From positions 1,563,001 through 1,627,000 of the forward strand of contig NZ_CP033922.1 of the NCBI RefSeq assembly GCF_003815715.1: 64,000 bases of DNA, read 5' to 3'. The DNA comes from Chryseobacterium sp. G0162 (lineage in GTDB: Bacteria; Bacteroidota; Bacteroidia; Flavobacteriales; Weeksellaceae). Position 1 is the stretch's first letter; each line of letters starts with the position of its first letter. Positions 35,782 to 41,040 of this stretch are shown piece after piece. The position numbers and the translations under genes were made by a program. Below the pieces are notes generated by a model. That model had not been told where the DNA came from and searched no databases. It saw only the letters and a program-made list of their open reading frames with translations.

Positions 35782-35852
35782 CCTACTGACTAGGAATCGA
35801 ACCTAAACAACAAGAGTATATTTCCTGCATGCTGCCATTACATTATCAGCGG
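35782..35852 (-). tRNA. Degenerate tRNA-like gene, anticodon TAT (Ile-AUA?), array member 10
   Basis: D stem ATGT/GCAT, anticodon stem CAGGA/TCTTG and T arm TTAGG-TTCGATT-CCTAG are present. However the loop AATATAC has A at position 33 in place of the universal U, and the acceptor has a C-A mismatch at 2-71. The assignment to Ile (AUA) is tentative; it may be inactive. Confidence 0.6.
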
Positions 35853-35857
35853 TTGGG

Positions 35858-35941
35858 TGGAAGTAGTAGGATTCGAACCTACTCAGCAATGAAGCAACAG
35901 ATTTACAGTCTGCCCCGACTCTCCAACTTCGGCGTACTTCC
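35858..35941 (-). tRNA. tRNA-Tyr (GTA), array member 9
   Basis: Acceptor GGAAGTA/TACTTCC, D stem CCGA/TCGG, anticodon loop CTGTAAA, long variable arm (class II) and T arm GTAGG-TTCGAAT-CCTAC. It is a complete tRNA. Confidence 0.93.
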
Positions 35942-35949
35942 GGATTTCT

Positions 35950-36018
35950 TTATGAGTAATGAGTAATTGATGATGGCTAATTTATCATTCATTGCTTATT
36001 GCCCATTACTTATAAAAA
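35950..36018. repeat. AT-rich long inverted repeat between tRNAs
   Basis: TATGAGTAATGAGTAATTGA faces CATTGCTTATTGCCCATTAC; the same word family as at 35285 and 36692. Confidence 0.55.
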
Positions 36019-36020
36019 GA

Positions 36021-36080
36021 AAAAGCCTGTCTGTATTTTGTGTTTTGGCTTAAAGATCTTCTGCGCTTGACAGACATTTT
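36021..36080 (-). ncRNA. Array hairpin R3
   Basis: CTGTC/GACAG core stem with the conserved loop segment AAAGATCTTCTGCGCTT. It lies between tRNA-Tyr and tRNA-Cys. Confidence 0.68.
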
Positions 36081-36170
36081 CTTTTCTTAATAAAGGATAT
36101 TTTTAGCTATAATTAATGAATGATAGTTGATGGATCATCTTCTAACATTACAATTTCCAGCTTTACATTG

Positions 36171-36252
36171 AGATGGTTATGGGATTCAAACCCACTCAGC
36201 TTACGCAACGGTTTTGCAGACCGCCCCGACTCTTCCACTTCGGCGAACCATC
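36171..36252 (-). tRNA. tRNA-Cys (GCA) with class II body, array member 8
   Basis: Acceptor GATGGTT/AACCATC, D stem CCGA/TCGG, anticodon loop CTGCAAA (GCA) and U73, a key Cys identity base. Unusually it has a long variable arm of 12 nt and a D arm almost identical to the neighbouring tRNA-Tyr, so it looks like a Tyr-type body converted to Cys. Confidence 0.88.
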
Positions 36253-36318
36253 AGATTTTAACATGAGGAATAAGCAAGAGGTAATGAATAATTTTTGATG
36301 CTTATTATTCAAAAAAAC

Positions 36319-36372
36319 AAAGTCTGTCTATATTTTTGCTTGATATAAGAACTTCTGCGCTTGACAGACTTT
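36319..36372 (-). ncRNA. Array hairpin R4
   Basis: AAAGTCTGTC / GACAGACTTT is a perfect 10-bp stem; the loop carries AAGAACTTCTGCGCTT. A T-rich tail follows on the minus strand. Confidence 0.72.
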
Positions 36373-36437
36373 ATTTTTACCTAAAATTGTATTAATCATA
36401 TTTTTCTTTCACTTGTAACTTTTTTATTGAGAAAGAA

Positions 36438-36500
36438 AAAGTTTGTCTGTATTTTCTTGTGTTTTTTTGATGTAAAGATCTTCTGCTCTTGACAAACTTT
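36438..36500 (-). ncRNA. Array hairpin R5
   Basis: AAAGTTTGTC / GACAAACTTT is a perfect 10-bp stem. Compared with R4 both strands change together (CT/AG to TT/AA). The loop carries AAAGATCTTCTGCTCTT. Confidence 0.72.
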
Positions 36501-36535
36501 ATTTTTCTCCTGAAACAATTAACATTTAGTTACTG

Positions 36536-36607
36536 CGATTCCGGGAAGATTCGAACTTCCAACTTCTGGTTTAACAGACCAGCGCTCTACCATTGAGCTA
36601 CAAAATC
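36536..36607 (-). tRNA. tRNA-Asn (GTT), array member 7
   Basis: Acceptor GATTTTG/CGGAATC, D arm GCTC/GAGC, anticodon stem CTGGT/ACCAG with loop CTGTTAA, T arm GGAAG-TTCGAAT-CTTCC, G73. Confidence 0.93.
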
Positions 36608-36612
36608 TTTTG

Positions 36613-36685
36613 TACGGGAAGAGGGATTCGAACCCTCAGCGCCTTGATCCTAAATCAAGTGTGTCTACCGTTCCACCATTCCCGC
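36613..36685 (-). tRNA. tRNA-Leu (TAG) without long variable arm, array member 6
   Basis: Acceptor GCGGGAA/TTCCCGT, D stem GTGG/ACAC with the Leu-type G13-A22, anticodon stem CTTGA/TCAAG with loop TTTAGGA, A73. The variable region is only about 5 nt (GCGCT), whereas bacterial tRNA-Leu normally has a long variable arm. Confidence 0.87.
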
Positions 36686-36691
36686 AGCGGT

Positions 36692-36780
36692 TTTATGAAT
36701 AATGAGTAATTGGTGATGAGTAATATTGAAAACTACTTTCTATGCATTATTGCTTATTACTCATTATTGATTACTTATCA
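36692..36780. repeat. AT-rich long inverted repeat between tRNAs
   Basis: AATAATGAGTAATTGG faces CTTATTACTCATTATTGATT around a central AAAACTACTTTC loop. It fills the gap between tRNA-Leu and tRNA-Pro. Confidence 0.6.
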
Positions 36781-36785
36781 TTTCG

Positions 36786-36857
36786 TCTGGAAAGCAAGAT
36801 TCGAACTTGCGACCTCCCGCGTCCAAGACGGGTAAACAACCACCGTTATCTTTCCAG
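36786..36857 (-). tRNA. tRNA-Pro (TGG), array member 5
   Basis: Acceptor CTGGAAA/TTTCCAG, anticodon stem CCCGT/GCGGG with loop CTTGGAC, T arm GCAAG-TTCGAAT-CTTGC, A73. The D arm is degenerate. Confidence 0.87.
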
Positions 36858-36922
36858 TTTTACAGATTCACTTCAATTCTTTTCCGGGAGACAGCCGGAG
36901 CAAAACTTTCTACGAATCTTTG

Positions 36923-36993
36923 CGGTCTATGCGAGAATCGAACTCGCAGTGCCCAAGAGACAGTCGGGCAGGTTACCATTACCTCAATAGACC
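36923..36993 (-). tRNA. tRNA-Asp (GTC), array member 4
   Basis: Acceptor GGTCTAT/ATAGACC, D stem AGGT/ACCT, anticodon stem CCCGA/TTGGG with loop CTGTCTC, T arm GCGAG-TTCGATT-CTCGC, G73. Confidence 0.93.
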
Positions 36994-36999
36994 ATTTTG

Positions 37000-37073
37000 T
37001 GATTCCGAAAGGATTCGAACCTCTAACCCTGGGTTTAGAAAACCCATGCTCTATCCGGTTGAGCTACGGAACC
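37000..37073 (-). tRNA. tRNA-Arg (TCT), array member 3
   Basis: Acceptor GGTTCCG/CGGAATC, D arm GCTC/GAGC, anticodon stem TGGGT/ACCCA with loop TTTCTAA, T arm AGAGG-TTCGAAT-CCTTT. Confidence 0.92.
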
Positions 37074-37079
37074 GTTTGG

Positions 37080-37153
37080 TAATCCCAGAAAGATTTGAAC
37101 TTTCAACCCCCGGTTTAAAAGACCGGTGCTCTAACCATTTGAGCTATGAGATT
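37080..37153 (-). tRNA. tRNA-Lys (TTT), array member 2
   Basis: Acceptor AATCTCA/TGGGATT, D arm GCTC/GAGC, anticodon stem CCGGT/ACCGG with loop CTTTTAA, T arm GAAAG-TTCAAAT-CTTTC, A73. Confidence 0.92.
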
Positions 37154-37163
37154 TTATATTTTG

Positions 37164-37235
37164 GGTATCTTCGGGGATCGAACCCTGTTCTCCGGTTCCA
37201 CAGACCGGCGCTTTACCAAATAAGCTAAAGAAACC
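37164..37235 (-). tRNA. tRNA-His (GTG), array member 1
   Basis: Anticodon stem CCGGT/ACCGG with loop CTGTGGA; an extra 5' G opposite C73 is the tRNA-His hallmark. The acceptor has one T-T mismatch and the T stem is imperfect. It is the first tRNA and starts only 9 nt after the terminator hairpin at 37244-37268. Confidence 0.85.
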
Positions 37236-37243
37236 ATAAAAAA

Positions 37244-37268
37244 AAGCGCCTCTTTTCGGGAGGCGCTT
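37244..37268 (-). terminator. Terminator / attenuator A before the tRNA array
   Basis: On the minus strand AAGCGCCTC (37268-37260) pairs with GAGGCGCTT (37252-37244) around CCGAAAA, followed by eight U. There is no room for a promoter between this hairpin and tRNA-His, so array transcription must read through it. Its 5' arm is complementary to AGGTGCTT inside leader ORF A. Confidence 0.88.
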
Positions 37269-37292
37269 CATATTTTTTAACGTGAAAGATCA

Positions 37293-37418
37293 TTAGCTGA
37301 CCCACGTATATAAGCACCTTTTATCCACAAATTCACAATCATAAGCACACACTGTCCCTGTCGGCTCCTGTCCGAATAGTCTTGAATATTGATTGAGTAT
37401 GTTATGAAATTGTTTCAT
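37293..37418 (-). CDS. Leader peptide A (41 aa, all 20 amino acids)
   Basis: The short ORF starts at ATG 37418 and ends 24 nt before terminator A. Its 41 residues include all 20 amino acids, encoded by 32 different codons, including CTA, CTC, ATA, AGG, GGG, CCG and ACG. Codons 34-36 (AGG TGC TT) can pair over 8 bp, with one G-U, with the terminator 5' arm AAGCGCCT. No signal peptide or known family is visible. I infer a regulatory leader whose translation is monitored, not a protein with its own job. A RiPP precursor (three Cys) is the alternative. Confidence 0.72.
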   Translation of the reverse strand: MKQFHNILNQYSRLFGQEPTGTVCAYDCEFVDKRCLYTWVS

Positions 37419-37488
37419 TTTATTTTTGTTTGTTTCTAAATTATTTTTTGTTGAATCCTGAAAACCTGTTGCTTTCAATTTTCGGTTG

Positions 37489-37496
37489 CAAAGTAA
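37489..37496 (-). promoter_or_regulatory. -7 box of leader A / tRNA array
   Basis: TTACTTTG on the minus strand is the same -7 variant as in the Ro60 promoter. It would give a leader of about 64 nt before the ATG at 37418. Confidence 0.5.
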
Positions 37497-37750
37497 ATAT
37501 GATTTTTTGGAATCTGCAAATAAATTTTAAAATTAAATTATTGATAATCAATTAATTACATGTAAAATTAAGAATAAGCGATTTCTGTCCGCAATCTTTT
37601 GCAGATATCTTAATTACCTAAATGACTGTCTCTCATTGGGTTACTTATCACTCTATTTTATCGTATTAAAGTTGCATTGTTAATTAAAAAATTTTCATGT
37701 TTATGGTTATTTTTTTTCATTCTAAATAATTTCTGACCTAAAAAACAAAA

Positions 37751-37774
37751 AACGCCTCGAAAAATCGAGGCGTT
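37751..37774 (-). terminator. Terminator / attenuator B after leader peptide B
   Basis: AACGCCTCGA and TCGAGGCGTT form a perfect 10-bp stem with a TTTT loop and a U-rich tail on the minus strand. Its 5' arm segment CGCCTC is complementary to GAGGCG in leader ORF B. Confidence 0.88.
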
Positions 37775-37805
37775 TCTGTTGTATTTTGATTAATTTTTTA
37801 CAAGT

Positions 37806-37934
37806 TTATAGTAAATAATTTCCAAAGTCAGCACATTTCGCCTCATTCCATACCCCTTCATCATATCCTAATAATCCTTTATTAGAAGGACTTTCGAATA
37901 GTTCTGCATTGATATGTGCTCTTTGTATTGTCAT
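37806..37934 (-). CDS. Leader peptide B (42 aa, all 20 amino acids)
   Basis: The ORF runs from ATG 37934 to TAA 37806, 12 nt after a TATCTTTG -7 box. The 42 residues also contain all 20 amino acids, with 29 different codons. It shares with peptide A the pattern LF...P..G...YD..V...C. Codons 31-32 (GAG GCG) mimic the terminator 3' arm and can pair with CGCCTC in its 5' arm. Terminator B follows 32 nt after the stop. Tandem leaders B and A would place two attenuators before the tRNA array. Confidence 0.72.
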   Translation of the reverse strand: MTIQRAHINAELFESPSNKGLLGYDEGVWNEAKCADFGNYLL

Positions 37935-37946
37935 AATTTTCTGGTG

Positions 37947-37954
37947 CAAAGATA
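37947..37954 (-). promoter_or_regulatory. -7 box of leader B
   Basis: TATCTTTG (minus strand) fits TAnnTTTG and lies 12 nt upstream of the leader B ATG. Confidence 0.6.
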
Positions 37955-38064
37955 AATCTTTTTTGTTATTTTTTATAATTCTCACATGGAAGAGTAATAA
38001 AAAAAGGATTCTATGATTGCTTTTAACGGCTGAATTATGTGCTTTTGAAACACAGAGTTTTACT

Positions 38065-38279
38065 CTATTTCTTCATCGAGTTTTCAAGTTGCATGAATAG
38101 CTCACCCTGATAATCATAAAGACTTTTGTGTTCCGATGTTGCAATAATAACTACTTCTTTAGCTTCCATTAATGAAAATGCAGGAAATTTTTCCTTAATA
38201 TCTTTTTTACGGCATACCATAGAGATTTTCCTTTTGATATCATTCTCTGTACAATTTCAAAGGGACTTTTTATTGTCAT
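38065..38279 (-). pseudogene. Small gene interrupted by a frameshift in an A run
   Basis: The first frame from ATG 38279 reads TIKSPFEIVQRMISKGKSL and stops soon after. One extra A in the A6 run would continue it into DIKEKFPAFSLMEAKEVV and an 18-residue tail, ending at TAG 38065, for about 71 residues. The second part looks coding. It is either a pseudogene, an assembly error or a slippage gene. The family is unknown. Confidence 0.6.
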
Positions 38280-38327
38280 ATTTATATTGGATATATTTAA
38301 ATATATTATCCATTTTATTTTTACCCT

Positions 38328-39353
38328 TTAATTTCTAAACATTTTATTTCTTCCGGTCTTAAATCTTGAGATATCTTTAAGGATCACTTCATCTTTAGGA
38401 TTGAAATGTTTCAACTCGTTAACAATTTCTGAACGGCTTTCTACTTTTTCAGCAACGATCTCATAAGCTATTTTTCTTGTAACATACTGTAACTTGGGAT
38501 CTTTCTTAAACTCATGCTTCATTGCTTCCAGATAGGTGAGTTTTTTATAGGCCGGAGTTTTTTCATACATCGCCTGTATTTCCGTTTCCAGTTTTGTACT
38601 ATCAAAAATATTCGCAAAATAGTTATTCAAACAGTTGAAGGCATCTTTATCTTCTTCCCATCCTTTTAATAATACTTTTTGGGCATCTTCCGGCTTTTCC
38701 ATTTTCTTCCGATATACCAGTGACGCTTTTACCATTTGATTATTGGCTGTATAGTCATCTGCTACCATTTGATAATAAGTATGGGCATTTTTCAGATCAT
38801 TGATTTCTTTATAAAGATCCCCTACTTTTTCTTTCTGCTCCATTTCTTTGTACAGATCAATTGCTTTTTTGTATTGTTTTGCCTTTTCGTAACAATTCGC
38901 AGCATCGGATTTACTTTTTAGTTTTTTAAGATATATTGCAGCTGCCTCGTTATAAAATCCGCCATCTTCCAAGGTCTTTGCCCCTCTGTAATAATCCTGC
39001 AGGAGATTCATATATACTTTTGCTGCTTTCTTGTAATCTTTTTCGGCAAGATATTTTTGGGCAAGGTCTTCATATTTACTTCGAATCCTGTCAAATAAAG
39101 AATTCTCCAGATAGAAACTTCCTCCGCCTGCACCTCCTCTTCTTGAATTCTGCTTACTTTGTTCTTTATCCTTTAAAGTGGCAATCACCATAAGGATAAT
39201 AAATGCTACAATTAAAAAGATTACCAGAGTTCCTACTACACTCCAAAAACTCTCATGGAACAGCTGGGCTACGATTCCGATGATCTTAAACATGGCCAGC
39301 AGAACAAAGGCAGCCATGAATTTGTCTATAAATTTCTGTTTATTCATCATCAT
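38328..39353 (-). CDS. Membrane-anchored TPR-like protein of the bpX operon
   Basis: The 341-residue protein has two N-terminal membrane segments (about residues 12-62) and a helical repeat region rich in AAxxYxxLLxDYYxGA and KAIDLYKEM-type TPR motifs (residues 80-260). It is the last gene of the six-gene operon and its start overlaps the previous gene. It probably anchors or assembles the complex at the membrane. Confidence 0.82.
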   Translation of the reverse strand: MMMNKQKFIDKFMAAFVLLAMFKIIGIVAQLFHESFWSVVGTLVIFLIVAFIILMVIATLKDKEQSKQNSRRGGAGGGSFYLENSLFDRIRSKYEDLAQKYLAEKDYKKAAKVYMNLLQDYYRGAKTLEDGGFYNEAAAIYLKKLKSKSDAANCYEKAKQYKKAIDLYKEMEQKEKVGDLYKEINDLKNAHTYYQMVADDYTANNQMVKASLVYRKKMEKPEDAQKVLLKGWEEDKDAFNCLNNYFANIFDSTKLETEIQAMYEKTPAYKKLTYLEAMKHEFKKDPKLQYVTRKIAYEIVAEKVESRSEIVNELKHFNPKDEVILKDISRFKTGRNKMFRN

Positions 39354-41040
39354 CGTTTTTTAAAATGGTCTTATCCTCTCTGAACAAACGGTAAAGCAAT
39401 AGCATCACCCCAATAGCAAGCACCCAAACAAACCAATTATAGCCAAACATTTTCACTAATGGATAAAAAAGATATACCAGCATCGCTACCAGGATAGCCA
39501 CCAAAAGAAATTTAACCCAGCCCGGAACATTATCTCCACCCAGATTTAATGATTTATTTTTAAACAGAAAGGAATACAATCCAACTGCTGCAATCATCAG
39601 AATCACCATGTATAATATATCAGAAATGGGAGTGTCTTTCTTCAGCGAGTTACCCCCTGATTCTACCCCTTTGACTTTGGAATCTTTGATGGTAGATGGA
39701 GGTGGCATATCAGCCATATCAATAGTTCCATAGAGTTTTCCTAAAGAGTCCTGCATCAGAACCTGCTTTTTCTTTAAAAGGTATTTTACTACCTCTCCGT
39801 TTACCGGTTTTCCTTTGGTATATTGTTTTAAAGAATCTGAAATTTTACGTTTCAGTACTTCACTTCTTTCTTTTATATGCTTTGTTATTCTCTTGGTATA
39901 AATAATTTTAAGCGAATCCCTGCTTTGCTGCTCTTTATTGCTAAGCTTTTGAATATCATGACCTATTTCATTGACCTCTCTTCCCCCTTTCTTTTTGTAT
40001 TCTTCTTTTTCTTTTTTTGTTTTACTTTCCTGCAGCCCAGCGTTCAGGAGTTCATTGGACAAGCTTTTCCTTTGTTTGTAGTACATGGAGTCTATCTTCA
40101 TATCTATTTCAGAGACTCCTGAATGAAAAGCAATCATATCTGAAGGAGCTTTTACAGCATCTGTTACAATAGTTCCTGAGGATTCCTGATCTCCTTCCTG
40201 CCGGGGCTTATCTTGATTGGATGGGAAAGCTATTTTTAAAACAATTGCAATGACAATAACGGCCCAGAATATTCTGCGGAAATTTCTAGTACTGGTGCTT
40301 TCCTGTTTACCATCAGCTCCTCCGCCAAACAATCCTTCCAGCCAGGTAAATTTACTAAACCCATCTCCTCTGGAGGTTCCCAGAATATCCAATGGAACCC
40401 CCAACTCGATAGCTCTTTCTGGGTATTTTTCTATGTATTTTAAGTATTTTTCAATTTCTTTTTTATTTCCGGCCATTACTTTTTTCAGGTCAAACGGCAG
40501 GCTGTTCATCCATTCTTCCTCGGTCTGGGGTTTCTGCAATGCTTCGAGCATTTTTTCATCATCCATTTCCACCGTATAGCTTTCTATGGTTTGAGGAATT
40601 TTAACACCGTTCAAAGGTTTTCTGATATTGGTTTCTATTTTCCCTGCCTCCTGAATCAATTCAATCCAATCCACCTGTTCTGATAATTTTACCAACCCAA
40701 AATCAGGATGCATTATGAGAAAATCTGAATCTATCGTACTCCAGTCTTCCGGATTAATCTTGGGGTAAAATGTTGTATTCTCCGGAATAAAAAGTTTGTT
40801 ATCTACCTGTTGGAAGTAAGCGTTCCTTCCAATTTCCTGCGGAGCATTATCATGAAATATAAGAAAACATCCATACAACACGTTGGGACTATTAGTCGGA
40901 ACAGCGTAAGATTTTATTCCGTCCAGCCTGATTCCTAAATTTTCCATCTCCTGAAGCCATACCAAAGGTGAAGAACCTTTTATCAAAAGTCCTTTTTTAG
41001 GGTATACATTTTTCGGGAAAGGTTTTATTCTAAGCTCCAT
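39340..41040 (-). CDS. Membrane protein of the MoxR/bpX system (bpX-like)
   Basis: The 566-residue protein has a soluble N-terminal domain (1-250) with VWLQEMENLGIRLDG, one membrane segment at about 258-275, a charged coiled-coil middle (340-450, rich in K, E, Q) and three more membrane segments near the C-terminus. This matches a bpX-type component of MoxR-vWA-beta-propeller ternary systems, but the exact bpX class is uncertain. Its start overlaps the previous gene by 11 nt. Confidence 0.7.
   Translation of the reverse strand: MELRIKPFPKNVYPKKGLLIKGSSPLVWLQEMENLGIRLDGIKSYAVPTNSPNVLYGCFLIFHDNAPQEIGRNAYFQQVDNKLFIPENTTFYPKINPEDWSTIDSDFLIMHPDFGLVKLSEQVDWIELIQEAGKIETNIRKPLNGVKIPQTIESYTVEMDDEKMLEALQKPQTEEEWMNSLPFDLKKVMAGNKKEIEKYLKYIEKYPERAIELGVPLDILGTSRGDGFSKFTWLEGLFGGGADGKQESTSTRNFRRIFWAVIVIAIVLKIAFPSNQDKPRQEGDQESSGTIVTDAVKAPSDMIAFHSGVSEIDMKIDSMYYKQRKSLSNELLNAGLQESKTKKEKEEYKKKGGREVNEIGHDIQKLSNKEQQSRDSLKIIYTKRITKHIKERSEVLKRKISDSLKQYTKGKPVNGEVVKYLLKKKQVLMQDSLGKLYGTIDMADMPPPSTIKDSKVKGVESGGNSLKKDTPISDILYMVILMIAAVGLYSFLFKNKSLNLGGDNVPGWVKFLLVAILVAMLVYLFYPLVKMFGYNWFVWVLAIGVMLLLYRLFREDKTILKNDDDE

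Noticed and set aside
35381..36500. CRISPR-like array from the repeated hairpins
   Set aside because: Copies are irregularly spaced, differ in the stem and are separated by tRNA genes; no cas genes are present.
36742..37228. Plus-strand ORFs through the tRNA genes
   Set aside because: They run antisense through several complete tRNAs and have no protein similarity that I recognise.
34955..37235. tRNA array as part of a prophage
   Set aside because: No phage structural, integrase or lysis gene is visible in the window.
37585..37610. Fifth copy of the shared promoter block upstream of leader A
   Set aside because: CTGCAAAAGATTGCGGA lacks one A and has no TTTG at 13 nt; only a weak resemblance.
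37293..37934. The two short ORFs as RiPP precursors
   Set aside because: No maturase, protease or exporter nearby, and terminator mimicry is better explained by attenuation; not fully excluded.
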